DNA of 64,000 bases from Streptomyces collinus (GTDB taxonomy: Bacteria > Actinomycetota > Actinomycetes > Streptomycetales > Streptomycetaceae): NCBI RefSeq assembly GCF_031348265.1, contig NZ_CP133771.1:930001-994000 (forward strand). Direction: 5' to 3'. The notes beneath the pieces were generated by a model that worked only from the letters and a program-made list of their open reading frames with translations, was not told where the DNA came from and ran no database searches. Of the stretch, positions 34,807-46,241 are shown one piece after another. The position numbers and the translations under genes are program-made. Each line of letters starts with the position of its first letter. The stretch's first letter is position 1.

Positions 34807-36189
34807 TCACTGGAACTGTGCGAAGAACCTCCAGATCTCTGCTTTGGTCCAGGTGGTGACGCCGCTCTCGCCGCCGGAGCCGTCGACCGGGCCGGGTATG
34901 TGGCCTCCGTCGAACGCGGCCCACTGGACCGGGTATCCGGCACGGCAGCCCGAGTAGGCGGTGGTGATGTGCGTTCGGCTGCCCTGCGCGGGCTCGCGCG
35001 GGCTCTGGGGGTTGCAGCCGTTATTGTTGACGAACCGGTCGCGCAGGGACCGCCCTTGCCCGATGGTGAGGACGTTGTCACTGATGCCGTGGATTCCGAA
35101 GTAGGCGATGGGCTGGCCGCCACCGCTGCACCCGCTGATCTGAGCGCCGGAGATGACCGCGACGGCCCTGAAGACGTTCGCCCGGCTGCAGGCGAGTGCG
35201 TAGCTCATACCGCCGCCCCAGCTGAATCCCGTGGCGAAGCGCTGTGCCGGGTTGACGCAGAGGCCGCCCTCGATGCGCCGGATCATGTCGTCGACGAAGA
35301 TGATGTCCTCACCGCCCGAATTGGCCCAGCCGTTGCCGAGGCCCTGGGGGGCGACGAGGATCGCACTGTTGTTCGACTGTTCCTGTTGGCCGTAGTAGGA
35401 CCAGGCGTTGCCGCTCGAGCCGCCCGAGGCGACGTCGCCGGCGGTTCCGCCCCGCCAGTGGAACGCGAAGATCAGCCGGTAGGCCCGGCTGCTGTCGTAG
35501 TTGGCGGGGACCCTGAGGATGAAGCTGCGGCTCTTGCCGCCGCTCTGGATCGTGTGCGTACCGCTCGCCAGGGTCGGGGCGCTGCCGCATCCGCCGCCGC
35601 CACCTCCCCCGCCGCCGGACGACAGCTTGACCATCTGCCACTGCTGGTTGGCGCCGCCCCAGTCGCTGTACTGGACGACGTTGCCGCCGTCGGCGGTGGA
35701 GGCGCCCTGCACCTCCACCGCCTTGCCGCTGGTGCGGTTGATCAGCCGGACGTGGCCCGCTTCGGAGTCGGCCAGGCGGAACTGCTGGTTGGCCCCGTTG
35801 TGGTCGGCCCACTGCTGGATGGCGGCGCCGTCCGAGGTCGAGGAACCGGCCACGTCGAGAACCTTGCCCGAGTGCCGGGCCTTGAGACGGTAGAAGCCGC
35901 CGCCGGAGTCCACGAACTGCCACTGCTGGTTGGCTCCGTCGCTGCGCGTCCACTGGTTGATCCGCGCGCCGTCGGCGGTGGACGTGCCGGAGACGTCCAG
36001 CGCCTTGCCGCTGTTGCGGTTGACCAGGACGTACCAGGCGTTGGTGTCCACCGTCGCCGCCTCGGCGGGCGCCGGATTCACCGCGGCGAGCATGCCGATC
36101 GCAAGGGTCGCCGCCACCACGGCGGCGACCCGGGACCACCAGCGATGCCTGCGTGGAGGGGCGGGCGAAGCCGCACCGTGGGTCTTCAT
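34807..36189 (-). CDS. Secreted CE1 feruloyl/acetylxylan esterase with N-terminal CBM13
   Basis: A 460-aa secreted protein. The signal peptide ends near PAEA-ATVD (residue 45). A ricin-type CBM13 (three QxW repeats ending NQQWQFV, NQQFRLA, NQQWQMV) fills about 48-185, followed by a Ser/nine-Gly linker. The catalytic domain is a CE1/polyhydroxybutyrate-depolymerase-like alpha/beta hydrolase with the nucleophile in GFSWGGG, Asp in GISDNV and His in DGGHIPG. With a xylanase upstream it most likely removes feruloyl or acetyl groups from xylan. It starts 31 bases behind the xylanase stop, so they form one unit. Confidence 0.88.
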   Translation of the reverse strand: MKTHGAASPAPPRRHRWWSRVAAVVAATLAIGMLAAVNPAPAEAATVDTNAWYVLVNRNSGKALDVSGTSTADGARINQWTRSDGANQQWQFVDSGGGFYRLKARHSGKVLDVAGSSTSDGAAIQQWADHNGANQQFRLADSEAGHVRLINRTSGKAVEVQGASTADGGNVVQYSDWGGANQQWQMVKLSSGGGGGGGGGCGSAPTLASGTHTIQSGGKSRSFILRVPANYDSSRAYRLIFAFHWRGGTAGDVASGGSSGNAWSYYGQQEQSNNSAILVAPQGLGNGWANSGGEDIIFVDDMIRRIEGGLCVNPAQRFATGFSWGGGMSYALACSRANVFRAVAVISGAQISGCSGGGQPIAYFGIHGISDNVLTIGQGRSLRDRFVNNNGCNPQSPREPAQGSRTHITTAYSGCRAGYPVQWAAFDGGHIPGPVDGSGGESGVTTWTKAEIWRFFAQFQ

Positions 36190-36220
36190 CGATTCTCCCT
36201 CTCATCCGTGACAGGTCCCA

Positions 36221-37898
<1,678 letters not shown>

Positions 37899-37928
37899 GA
37901 CCGGCGCTCAGACACGGATGATTGAGGG

Positions 37929-37948
37929 ATTGACGATGCATCGTCAAT
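37929..37948. promoter_or_regulatory. 20-bp perfect palindrome
   Basis: The arm ATTGACGATG is followed directly by its reverse complement. It sits near the middle of the gap, 281 bases from the xylanase start and 304 from the arabinofuranosidase start. Probable operator for a dimeric regulator controlling both directions. No second copy seen in the window. Confidence 0.55.
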
Positions 37949-37980
37949 ACTCTCCGCACAAGAAGTTTCGGATCCTCGCC

Positions 37981-38178
37981 CGAAACTTTCCGGCACCCGG
38001 CGAGCCGGACGGGCCGCCGCATCCCCCCACTCCAGGGATTCCCGCCGACGCGACAGCTGGAGGAGACGGAGAGCGAGGCACTGTTTGTGGCCAGATCGGC
38101 GACAGGCCTTGACCAGCAGGCCCTGCATTCCTAGCTTGTGGCCTCGAACCTTCCGGGAATTCCTCGAAATGTTTCGAG
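37981..38178. promoter_or_regulatory. CGAAA/TTTCG-type boxes
   Basis: CGAAACTTTC at 37981-37990 and CTCGAAA-TG-TTTCGAG at 38163-38178 (perfect 7-bp arms), plus GAAGTTTCG at 37962-37970. Short CGAA-N-TTCG-like repeats are reported targets of the xylobiose-responsive repressor BxlR in Streptomyces; the match here is approximate, so this link is inference. Confidence 0.45.
38109..38137 (+). promoter_or_regulatory. Promoter of the arabinofuranosidase gene
   Basis: TTGACC (38109-38114), 17 bases, TAGCTT (38132-38137), a good vegetative-type promoter. Transcription should start near 38144, just before the CGAAA/TTTCG repeat, which could thus act as a roadblock operator. Confidence 0.55.
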
Positions 38179-38251
38179 CTTTCCCTGCCTCCTGGCCGTC
38201 CGCTCTGCGGTTTCACCGGGCTCACCCCCGCCCCCGAAGGAGTGCCCTCTG

Positions 38252-39733
38252 ATGTGGTTTCGCCAGACGTCCCCCGTCCGTCCAAGACGCCTACTCGCCG
38301 TCCTCGCGCCTTTGCTGCTCGTGGCCACCTTCCTCGGCGCCCAGCCCGCCCGCGCGGCGACCGTAGACCCCAACGCCTCGTATGTGCTGGTCAACCGCAA
38401 CAGCGGCAAGGCCCTGGACGTCTACAACATGGCGACCGACGACGGCGCCCGCATCACCCAGTGGACCAGGAACGATCAGAACCAGCAGCAGTGGCAGTTC
38501 GTCGATTCCGGGGGCGGCTACTACCGCATCAAGTCCCGCCACTCGGGCAAGGTGCTGGACGTCCACAACTGGTCCACCGCGAACGGCGGCTCGATCGTCC
38601 AGTGGACCGACCTGAACGCCACCAACCAGCAGTGGCGGCTGGCCGACAGCTCGGACGGCTACGTGAGGTTCATCTCGCGCCACAGCAACAAGGCCCTCGA
38701 AGTGCAGGGCGCCTCCACCGCCGACAACGGCAACATCGTCCAGTACGACGACTGGGGCGGCACCAACCAGCAGTGGCAGCTCGTCAAGGTCGGCGGCGAC
38801 AACCCCCCTGGCTCGTGCAATCTCCCGTCGACCTACCGCTGGACGTCCACGGGCGCGCTGGCGCAGCCCAAGGCCGGGTGGGCCTCGCTCAAGGACTTCA
38901 CCGTCGCCCCCTACAACGGCAGGCATCTCGTCTATGCGACGACGCACGGCGCCGCGGGAACGGGAGCGGGCTGGGGTTCGATGAACTTCGGCCTGTTCAC
39001 CAACTGGCCGGAGATGGCCTCGGCCGGCCAGAACGCGATGTCGGCTTCCACCGTCGCGCCCACGCTCTTCTACTTCGCGCCGAAGAACATCTGGGTGCTC
39101 GCCTACCAGTGGGGCGGTGGAAGCGCGTTCTCCTACCGCACGTCGAGCGATCCCACCAACCCCAACGGCTGGTCGGCACAGAAGGTGCTCTTCTCCGGAA
39201 GCATCACCGGCTCCGGCACCGGCCCCATCGACCAGACGCTCATCGCTGACGGCCAGAACATGTACCTGTTCTTCGCCGGTGACAACGGCAAGATCTACCG
39301 GGCCGTGATGCCGATCGGGAACTTCCCGGGCAGTTTCGGCTCGACCTACACAACGATCATGAGCGATACGGCGGACAACCTGTTCGAAGCCCCGCAGGTC
39401 TACAAGCTGCAGGGCCAGAACCGCTACCTCATGATCGTCGAGGCGAGGGGCGCGCAGGGCCGCTACTTCCGCTCGTTCACGGCCACCAGTCTGAACGGCT
39501 CATGGACACCCCAGGCCGCGACCGAGACCAACCCCTTCGCCGGCAAGGCCAACAGCGGCGCCACCTGGACCAACGACATCAGCCATGGCGAACTGATCCG
39601 CACCAGCGCCGACCAGACCTTCACCGTCGATCCCTGCAACCTGCAGTTCCTCTACCAGGGACGCAACCCCAACTCCGGCGGCGAGTACGGCCACTGGCCC
39701 TACCGTCCGGGTCTGCTGACCCTGCGGCGCTGA
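38252..39733 (+). CDS. abfB: Secreted GH62 alpha-L-arabinofuranosidase with N-terminal CBM13
   Basis: A 493-aa secreted enzyme that removes arabinose side chains from arabinoxylan. The signal peptide ends at PARA-ATVD (residue 36). A CBM13 with three QxW repeats lies at about 38-175. The GH62 five-blade domain ([38 protein letters not shown] with the catalytic-region Asp; [31 protein letters not shown]) fills the rest. GAAGGAG precedes the ATG. I recall abfB lying next to xlnA in S. lividans, the arrangement seen here. The CBM13 is much closer to that of the neighbouring esterase than to that of the xylanase. Confidence 0.9.
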   Translation: MWFRQTSPVRPRRLLAVLAPLLLVATFLGAQPARAATVDPNASYVLVNRNSGKALDVYNMATDDGARITQWTRNDQNQQQWQFVDSGGGYYRIKSRHSGKVLDVHNWSTANGGSIVQWTDLNATNQQWRLADSSDGYVRFISRHSNKALEVQGASTADNGNIVQYDDWGGTNQQWQLVKVGGDNPPGSCNLPSTYRWTSTGALAQPKAGWASLKDFTVAPYNGRHLVYATTHGAAGTGAGWGSMNFGLFTNWPEMASAGQNAMSASTVAPTLFYFAPKNIWVLAYQWGGGSAFSYRTSSDPTNPNGWSAQKVLFSGSITGSGTGPIDQTLIADGQNMYLFFAGDNGKIYRAVMPIGNFPGSFGSTYTTIMSDTADNLFEAPQVYKLQGQNRYLMIVEARGAQGRYFRSFTATSLNGSWTPQAATETNPFAGKANSGATWTNDISHGELIRTSADQTFTVDPCNLQFLYQGRNPNSGGEYGHWPYRPGLLTLRR

Positions 39734-39766
39734 CGGCGTGACACGAGTCCTGCTCCGATGAGGAGC

Positions 39767-39807
39767 CGGCGTGGCGGGCTCGGCGAAAGGCCGGGCCCGC
39801 CACGCCG
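39767..39807. terminator. Bidirectional hairpin terminator
   Basis: CGGCGTGGCGGGC (39767-39779) pairs perfectly with 39795-39807, with a further CGGC/GCCG pair inside the loop. It separates the convergent arabinofuranosidase and ABC operon. Confidence 0.8.
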
Positions 39808-39830
39808 TACGGCGACGGAGCGCGAGGCGT

Positions 39831-40928
39831 CTAACCGAGGGCCGGGTCCAGGACGATGTCCACCTCACGGGCGGTGACGGACGGCTCCTCGGGAAAGTGG
39901 CAGGCGGTCAGATGACCGGCCGGACTGCCCTCGACGCGCACCAGTTGCGGCTCCTCGAGGGCGCACTTGTCCTGTGCCTTCCAGCAGCGGGTGCGGAAGC
40001 GGCAGCCGGAGGGCGGGTCGATCGGGGACGGCACGTCCCCGGCCAGCCGGATGCGTTCGCGCCGCTCCACGGCGTCCGGGTCGGCCTCGGGTACGGCGGA
40101 CAGCAGCGCGTGCGTGTAGGGGTGCCGTGGCCGGGTGTAGAGCGACTCCCGCTCGGCGACCTCCACGATCTTGCCGAGGTACATCACGGCGACCCGCTCG
40201 GAGAAGTGCCGTACCACGGCCAGGTCGTGGGCGATGAAGACGAAGGCGATGCCGAACTCCCGCTGGAGGTCCTGGAGCAGGTTGACGACCTGCGCCTGGA
40301 TGGAGACGTCCAGCGCCGACACCGGCTCGTCGGCCACGATCAGCTTCGGCCGCAGGGCGAGGGCGCGGGCGATGCCGATGCGCTGGCGCTGGCCGCCGGA
40401 GAACTCGTTCGGATAGCGGTTGTAGTGCTCGGGGTTGAGACCCACCGTCTCCAGGAGCTCCTGGGCGCGCTTCTTGTGCCCCTGGGGCGGGTTGATGCCG
40501 TTGAGCCGCATCGGCGTCTCGATGATGGTGCCGACGGTGTGCCGGGGGTTCAGCGACGAGTACGGGTCCTGGAAGATCATCTGAAGGTTGCGCCGGGCCT
40601 CCTGCATCTGCCCGGGCGACCGGTGCGTGATGTCCTCGCCGTCGAACACGACGGAACCGCCGGTGGGTTCGAGCAGCCGGGTGATCAGCCGGCCCGTGGT
40701 CGACTTGCCGCAGCCGGACTCGCCGACCAGGCCCAGCGACTCACCGGGACCGACCGAGAAGTCGATGCCGTCGACGGCCCGGACGGCCCCGATCTGCCGC
40801 TGGAAGATGATGCCCTGCCGGATGGGGAAGTGCTTCTGCAGGCCGCGCACCTCCAGCAGGTTCTCGCCGGTGTTCTCGGCGGCGGGGCGGTCGGTGCTCT
40901 GCCCGGTGCGGGGCTCGGTGGTGCTCAC
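39831..40928 (-). CDS. Oligopeptide/dipeptide ABC transporter ATPase (OppF/DppF type)
   Basis: A 365-aa ATPase. Walker [10 protein letters not shown], signature [15 protein letters not shown], Walker B LIVADEP and the switch His in FIAHDL are intact. The C-terminal oligo_HPY extension with the Cys cluster ([14 protein letters not shown]) is typical of peptide importers. The frame remains open upstream, but the real start is the GTG at 40926-40928. It is the last gene of the transporter operon, 26 bases behind the partner ATPase. Confidence 0.93.
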   Translation of the reverse strand: MSTTEPRTGQSTDRPAAENTGENLLEVRGLQKHFPIRQGIIFQRQIGAVRAVDGIDFSVGPGESLGLVGESGCGKSTTGRLITRLLEPTGGSVVFDGEDITHRSPGQMQEARRNLQMIFQDPYSSLNPRHTVGTIIETPMRLNGINPPQGHKKRAQELLETVGLNPEHYNRYPNEFSGGQRQRIGIARALALRPKLIVADEPVSALDVSIQAQVVNLLQDLQREFGIAFVFIAHDLAVVRHFSERVAVMYLGKIVEVAERESLYTRPRHPYTHALLSAVPEADPDAVERRERIRLAGDVPSPIDPPSGCRFRTRCWKAQDKCALEEPQLVRVEGSPAGHLTACHFPEEPSVTAREVDIVLDPALG

Positions 40929-40954
40929 GGCATGTTCCCTTTCGTCCGCCGCCG

Positions 40955-42055
40955 TCACTGCGCGGCCCGTGCGGCTGCGGCGCCCCGGTCGTCCGGACCG
41001 TCCCCGACGCGGATCTCCTGCTTGGCGTCGTCGCTGAGATGGCACGCGGCGAGGTGCCGTTCGCTGCCGGAGACGAGTCGCAGTTCGGGCCGCTCCGCCG
41101 TGCAACGGCCCTGAGACACCCAGCCCTTGTAGGCGCAGCGGGGATGGAAGGCGCAGCCGTCCGGCAGGTTGATCAGGCTCGGCGGGCTGCCGGGGATCGG
41201 GTTGAGCCGTTCGCCGACGTCGCCGCTGAGGTGCGGCATCGACTGCAACAGGCCCCAGGTGTACGGGTGCTGGGGGTCCTTGAGGACGTCGCGGGTGGTG
41301 CCGTACTCGATGCGTCGGCCGCCGTACATCACCAGGATGTCGTCGGCGACGTCGGCGACCACGCCGAGGTCGTGCGTGATGATGACGACGGCGGAGCCGA
41401 ACTCCTCCTGGAGGTCGCGGATCAGGTCCAGGATCTGCGCCTGGACGGTGACGTCGAGGGCGGTGGTGGGCTCGTCGGCGATCAGCAGCTCCGGGTCGCA
41501 CACCAGCGACATGGCGATCATGGCGCGCTGGCGCATGCCGCCGGAGAACTGGTGCGGGTAGTCCCTGACCCGGCGCTCGGGCTGCGGGATGCCGACCCGC
41601 TTCAGCATCTCCACCGCGCGGTCCCTGGCCTCCTTCTTGGAGACCTTGTGGTGCACCCGGTATGCCTCGGCGATCTGCGAGCCGACGGTGAAGAAGGGGT
41701 GCAGCGCGGACAGCGGGTCCTGGAAGATCATGGAGACCGTGCGTCCGCGCAGGGCGCGCATCCGGGCCTCGGGCAGGGCGACGAGTTCCCTGCCCTCCAG
41801 CCAGATCTCGCCGCTGACCTGGGCGCGGGTGCCCTTGTGCAGTCCGAGCAGGGCCAGTGAGGTCACCGACTTGCCGGAGCCGGACTCTCCGACGATGCCG
41901 AGGGTCCTGCCCTTCTCCAGGGTGAAGGAGACGCCGTCGACGGACTTGACGAGGCCGTCCTCGGTCGGGAAGTGCACCTTCAGGTCGCGTACGTCGAGGA
42001 AGGGTGCGGTCGCGGGTGCGACGTCCGCGGGCTGCGGTGAGGTCTGAACGGACAC
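40955..42055 (-). CDS. Oligopeptide/dipeptide ABC transporter ATPase (OppD/DppD type)
   Basis: A 366-aa ATPase. Walker [12 protein letters not shown], signature [15 protein letters not shown], Walker B LLIADEP, switch His in IITHDL, and the C-terminal Cys motif [12 protein letters not shown]...GRC. It forms a heterodimer with the OppF-type product downstream and drives the two permeases encoded upstream. Confidence 0.93.
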   Translation of the reverse strand: MSVQTSPQPADVAPATAPFLDVRDLKVHFPTEDGLVKSVDGVSFTLEKGRTLGIVGESGSGKSVTSLALLGLHKGTRAQVSGEIWLEGRELVALPEARMRALRGRTVSMIFQDPLSALHPFFTVGSQIAEAYRVHHKVSKKEARDRAVEMLKRVGIPQPERRVRDYPHQFSGGMRQRAMIAMSLVCDPELLIADEPTTALDVTVQAQILDLIRDLQEEFGSAVVIITHDLGVVADVADDILVMYGGRRIEYGTTRDVLKDPQHPYTWGLLQSMPHLSGDVGERLNPIPGSPPSLINLPDGCAFHPRCAYKGWVSQGRCTAERPELRLVSGSERHLAACHLSDDAKQEIRVGDGPDDRGAAAARAAQ

Positions 42056-42080
42056 GGTGTTCCTAAGGACGAAGAAGGGC

Positions 42081-43073
42081 TCAGGCGAGGCGTACGCGCG
42101 GGTCGACGAGGCCGTACACGAGGTCGACGACGACGTTGGCGAGGACGACGAACGTCGCGGCGAAGAGCGTGGTGCCGAGGATGACCGGCAGGTCGGAGTT
42201 CTGCACGGAGTCGACCGCGAGTTTGCCGATGCCGTTGATGCCGAACACCGACTCGGTGATGACCGCGGAGCCGCCGATCAGGGAGCCGACATCCATGCCG
42301 AAGATGGTGATGATGGGGGTGATGGCGGCCCGCAGGCCGTGCTTGAGGACGACGGTGGCGGCCGGCAGGCCCTTGGCGCGGGCGGTGCGCATGTAGTCCT
42401 CGGCGAAGACCTCCAGCATGGAGGAGCGGGTGAGCCGGGTGTACATCGCGAGGTAGACGATGACGAGGGTGGTCCACGGCAGGATCAGGCCCTTGAACCA
42501 GCCGGCCGGGTCCTCGGTGATCGAGGTGTAGCCGGAGGTCGGCAGGATCTGGAACTTGTCGACGAAGAGGTACAGCAGGAGCAGGCCGATGAAGTAGATC
42601 TGCACCGACACGCCGAACAGGGCGAGTCCCACCGCCGCCTTGTCGGCGGCCCTGCCCCGGCGCACCGCCGCGACGGTGCCGAGGCCGACGCCCAGGACCA
42701 GGAAGGCCACCGCGGCGCCGAGACCGAGGGAGAGATCCGCCGGGAAGTCCGACAGCAGGGTGGTCAGGACGGGGGTGTCGGTCTGGAAGGAGACGCCGAG
42801 ACAGGGCGCGCCGCAGTGGATGCGCACGCTCTGGTCGCCGAAGTCACGGCCGGCGAACAGTCCCTTGAGGAACTCCCAGTACTGGGTCAGGTAGCTCTGG
42901 TCCAGGCCCAGCGAGTGCTTGATCTCCGCGAGGCGCGAGGGCGAGCAGGTCTTTCCGCAGGCCAGGAGTGCGGGGTCGGACGGCAGCGCGAAGAAGATGA
43001 AGAAGGTGATCGTGGTGATCACCAGCATGATCAGGGCCGCTGCCAGCAGGCGTCTGATGAGGTAACGAAACAT
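42081..43073 (-). CDS. Oligopeptide ABC transporter permease (OppB/DppB type)
   Basis: The 330-aa integral membrane protein has six helices. It begins MFRYLIRRLLAAALIMLVITTITFFIFF as OppB/DppB proteins do, and carries the EAA loop YMRTARAKGLPAATVVLKHGLRAAITPIIT that contacts the ATPases. A long extracytoplasmic loop follows helix 1 and contains four Cys (ACGKTC; HCGAPC), possibly two disulphides. A hairpin separates it from the binding-protein gene. Confidence 0.93.
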   Translation of the reverse strand: MFRYLIRRLLAAALIMLVITTITFFIFFALPSDPALLACGKTCSPSRLAEIKHSLGLDQSYLTQYWEFLKGLFAGRDFGDQSVRIHCGAPCLGVSFQTDTPVLTTLLSDFPADLSLGLGAAVAFLVLGVGLGTVAAVRRGRAADKAAVGLALFGVSVQIYFIGLLLLYLFVDKFQILPTSGYTSITEDPAGWFKGLILPWTTLVIVYLAMYTRLTRSSMLEVFAEDYMRTARAKGLPAATVVLKHGLRAAITPIITIFGMDVGSLIGGSAVITESVFGINGIGKLAVDSVQNSDLPVILGTTLFAATFVVLANVVVDLVYGLVDPRVRLA

Positions 43074-43103
43074 GGGGTGCCGGGACCTGACGTGAGTGGG
43101 ATG

Positions 43104-43131
43104 CCCGCCGGCGGCCGGGACCGCCGGCGGG
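43104..43131. promoter_or_regulatory. Hairpin between binding-protein and permease genes
   Basis: CCCGCCGGCGG (43104-43114) pairs perfectly with 43121-43131 around CCGGGA. In ABC operons such a structure often lets more binding protein than permease be made, by partial termination or message stabilisation. Confidence 0.6.
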
Positions 43132-43147
43132 GTCTAGAGGAAAGGCG

Positions 43148-44824
43148 TCAGTGCTTGACGTAGACGTGGACCAGGCTCGGCTCGGCCACGATCGAGTCGG
43201 GGATGACCCCGCCGACCTTGGAGCCGGACATCTCGCTGAAGTTCATGTACATCAGCGGGACCACGGCGGCGTCCTTCAGGATCTGCTGGTCCATCTGGCC
43301 GTAGGTGGCGTTGCGCTGCTTGACGTCGGCCGTCTTGGCGGCCTTGTCGATCAGCGCGTTGACCTTCGGGTCGTTCAGGTAGGACAGGTCCTGGTTGGCC
43401 TGCGGGTTCTTCTTGATCAGCCGGCCGTCGAAGAGGGTGGGCAGCACGGTGGAGGCGTTCGGCCAGTCGGCGATCCAGTCGCCCCAGGTCAGGTCGTACT
43501 GGTTCTTGGTGTTGTTGATGGTGCTGAAGTAGCTCGCCGCGTCGATCGGAGTGATGTTCACCGTGATGCCGATGCGCTCCAGCGCGGTCTTCACCGCATC
43601 GGCGAAGTGCTCCTCGGTGGGGGTGTTCTCCACCGCGATCGACATGGTCGGCTTCGGGTTGCCCGCCTGCTTCATCAGCTCCTTGGCCTTGGCCAGGTTG
43701 CCCGCCGGGTTGGCGCTGTACAGGTTGAACTTCTTGTAGCCGCCGATGCCGGGGCTCAGCATGGTGGTGGCGTAGTCGCCGTAGGCGGAGCCGCCGAAGG
43801 CGCCGCGGACCGTGGTCTTGTCGATGGCGTACTCGATCGCCTGACGGACCTTCAGGTTCTTGACGCGGGTGGTGTTGATGGCCAGGTAGTTGATACCGGG
43901 GGCGGGGATCTTGTAGTAACGGCTCTTCAGCGAGGGGTCGTTGGCCAGCTGGGCCAGGTCCGAGCCCGCGATCGGCCACTGCTGGATCGACGTCTGGGCG
44001 GTGCCCGCGTCGGCCTTGATCTGCTGGTCGATGGCCGACTCGTCCTGGCCGAACCGGACGTTCATGCCGTCGACGTTCTGCTGCCGGATCGGGTCGGTCG
44101 CCTGCGACCAGTGGGTGTTCCTGGCGAGGACCAGTTCCTTGTTCTTGGTGTACGACTTGATCATGTACGGGCCGTCGGACCATACATGGGTGTCGTAGGT
44201 CGAGCCGGTGTCATGGGACTTGGGCACGGCCGACCAGCCGGGCATCGTGGTGGTCTCGTTGAAGTCCGCCACCGGCTGGTTCAGATGGAAGACGATGGTG
44301 TACTTGTCCGGCGTCTGGATGGAGCCCAGTTCCTTGCCCTTGTAGGGGCCCTTGTAGTCGGAGCCGCCGACGAGCCACTGGGCCGCGTAGGGCGGGCCGC
44401 CGTTGATGTCGGAGGAGAAGAACCGCTCGACGCCGTACTTGACGTCGGGTGCGGTGACCTCGGTGCCGTCCTGGTATTTGACGCCGTGCCGGAGGTGGAA
44501 GGTCCAGACGGTGGCGCCCTTGGACGGCGTTCCGGTGTCGGTGGCGAGGTCGCCGACCAGCTTGGGGGCCGATCCCGTCTCGTCCCAGCCGGTCAGGGTG
44601 CGGACGATCTCCTGGTCCATGCTCTGACCCTCGGTCGTGTAGACGCGCTGGGGGTCGAGGTGGTCGAAGTCCGCCTTGTCGAGGATGGTCAGCGTGCCGC
44701 CCTTGCCGGGGGCGCCGCCGGCGCTGCTGCCGGAGGACCCTCCGCATGCGGTGGCCCCCAGGGCGATCATCACGGCTGAGGCCGTGAGAGCGACCGTGCG
44801 CGATCTGCGCGTGCTGCGCGTCAT
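43148..44824 (-). CDS. Peptide-binding lipoprotein of the ABC transporter
   Basis: A 558-aa family-5 solute-binding protein. The signal ends in the lipobox GATAC (residue 27), so it is anchored outside the membrane, followed by a Ser/Gly linker. GGTLTILDKADFDHLDPQRVYTTEG, the family signature region, and VWTFHLRHGVKYQDGTEVTAPDVKYGVERFF are typical. It supplies peptides or similar solutes to the permeases. The ligand is unknown. It is second in the operon, behind one permease gene. Confidence 0.94.
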   Translation of the reverse strand: MTRSTRRSRTVALTASAVMIALGATACGGSSGSSAGGAPGKGGTLTILDKADFDHLDPQRVYTTEGQSMDQEIVRTLTGWDETGSAPKLVGDLATDTGTPSKGATVWTFHLRHGVKYQDGTEVTAPDVKYGVERFFSSDINGGPPYAAQWLVGGSDYKGPYKGKELGSIQTPDKYTIVFHLNQPVADFNETTTMPGWSAVPKSHDTGSTYDTHVWSDGPYMIKSYTKNKELVLARNTHWSQATDPIRQQNVDGMNVRFGQDESAIDQQIKADAGTAQTSIQQWPIAGSDLAQLANDPSLKSRYYKIPAPGINYLAINTTRVKNLKVRQAIEYAIDKTTVRGAFGGSAYGDYATTMLSPGIGGYKKFNLYSANPAGNLAKAKELMKQAGNPKPTMSIAVENTPTEEHFADAVKTALERIGITVNITPIDAASYFSTINNTKNQYDLTWGDWIADWPNASTVLPTLFDGRLIKKNPQANQDLSYLNDPKVNALIDKAAKTADVKQRNATYGQMDQQILKDAAVVPLMYMNFSEMSGSKVGGVIPDSIVAEPSLVHVYVKH

Positions 44825-44903
44825 TGAGGAAACTCCGTTTCTTGCTACGGGCTCGGCGGCCGTTCGTGGGGCCGTCGGGCCGATACTCGGGGGGTGGCTC
44901 GGT

Positions 44904-45935
44904 TCAGCCGCGCCGGGCGCGGGGGTCCAGGGCGTCCCGGACGCCGTCCCCCAGGAGGTTGAGCGCCAGGACCAGGACCAGGAGCAGGACACCGGGCACG
45001 AAGAGGTACATCGGGTCCTGAAGGAAGAACTGGGAGGCGTCCGACAGCAGGGCGCCCCAGTCGGGGTTGGGCGGGATGACGCCGACGCCCAGGTAGGACA
45101 GGGCCGCCTCGGTGGTGATGTTCTGCGGGACGGCGAGCGCGAAGGAGATGAGGATCGGCGCCCACAGGTTGGGCAGCAGCTGCCGGAAGAGGATGTGCCG
45201 GCGGCCGGCGCTCATCAGGCGCGCCGCGTCGACGAACTCCCGCTCGCGCAGGGACAGTACCTGTCCGCGCACCAGGCGGGCGGTGTACGCCCAGGCGAAG
45301 ACGGCGATGTTGAGGACCAGGACGAGCAGCCGGAGGTTCTCGTCGGTGCCGCCGTGGGTGTTGGTCTGCAGCGCGTTCTGGATCACCGGGGTGAGCGCGA
45401 TGATGAACAGCAGCTGCGGGAACGCCAGCATCACGTCCATGATCCGCGAGAGCAGGGAGTCGACCCAGCCGCCGAAGTAGCCGGCGGCGAGCCCGGCGAC
45501 GACACCGACCGCGGTGGACAGCACGGCCGAGGCGAATCCCACGTAGAGGGAGGTGCGCAGGCCGTAGACGATGCGGGCGAACAGGTCGTAGCCGGTGCCC
45601 GGTTCGACGCCGAGCAGATGCTGGGCGCTGACGCCGCCCAGCGATCCGTAGGGGAAGTTGCCCGTGTCCGGATTGATCGCCTTGTTGTCGGGGGTGATCG
45701 GCCCCCAGCCGGTCAGTGCGGTGAGCACGGGCGCGAGGAGCGCGATCGCGATGAACAGGAGGGTGACCGCCAGGGCGGCCGTGGTGACCTTGTCCCGCCT
45801 GATCCGCCGCCAGGCCATCCGGGCCGGTGAGCGGCCGGCGACAACCGTGCCGCCGGGTCTGGAGTCCTGCGTCGACGGCTCGGTCAGCAGTGTGGTGCCG
45901 CCACCGGTGTCGACCGGCTGGTGTTGCGTGGTCAT
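44904..45935 (-). CDS. Oligopeptide ABC transporter permease (OppC/DppC type)
   Basis: A 343-aa permease. RIRRDKVTTAALAVTLLFIAIALLAPVLT is the first helix with the OppC_N pattern, and FVDAARLMSAGRRHILFRQLLPNLWAPILISFALAVP is the EAA loop. I prefer the ATG at 45933-45935 (MTTQHQPVD); the longer frame runs into the promoter region. It is the first gene of the operon, an uncommon position: the order here is permease C, binding protein, permease B, ATPase D, ATPase F. Confidence 0.92.
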   Translation of the reverse strand: MTTQHQPVDTGGGTTLLTEPSTQDSRPGGTVVAGRSPARMAWRRIRRDKVTTAALAVTLLFIAIALLAPVLTALTGWGPITPDNKAINPDTGNFPYGSLGGVSAQHLLGVEPGTGYDLFARIVYGLRTSLYVGFASAVLSTAVGVVAGLAAGYFGGWVDSLLSRIMDVMLAFPQLLFIIALTPVIQNALQTNTHGGTDENLRLLVLVLNIAVFAWAYTARLVRGQVLSLREREFVDAARLMSAGRRHILFRQLLPNLWAPILISFALAVPQNITTEAALSYLGVGVIPPNPDWGALLSDASQFFLQDPMYLFVPGVLLLVLVLALNLLGDGVRDALDPRARRG

Positions 45936-46241
45936 CGTACGGACATCCCGGATCTGCCCCTGAGGCAAGGAAATTGGGTGGCGGTCGTTGCTTCCGCCGT
46001 GAGACTCTGCGGACTTTCGCAACGGCGTGCGAGTCCGGTCAAGCCGCGCAGGGGCGAGAAAAGGGATTGTTTGCGGTCATGGAAAAGTGTTGACGAGAGC
46101 AGGGAATGTGATTACCCGCCGCGTGAATCTTTGCGGGAGATTCCTTGGGCAGTGATTGGCCGTGGCTCCTGCGGTGTTTCCTTTTGCTTTTCCCTCGGAA
46201 TCCCCCGTGCCGGGTAAAGGGCGCGGGCGGCGAGCCCGGCG
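45936..46241. other. 306-bp AT-rich gap holding the ABC operon promoter
   Basis: No gene seen. Bases 46040-46200 are markedly rich in A and T for this genome. GAATCT/AGATTC arms (46125-46130, 46138-46143) form an inverted repeat. I could not choose a leftward -35/-10 pair with confidence. Confidence 0.5.
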
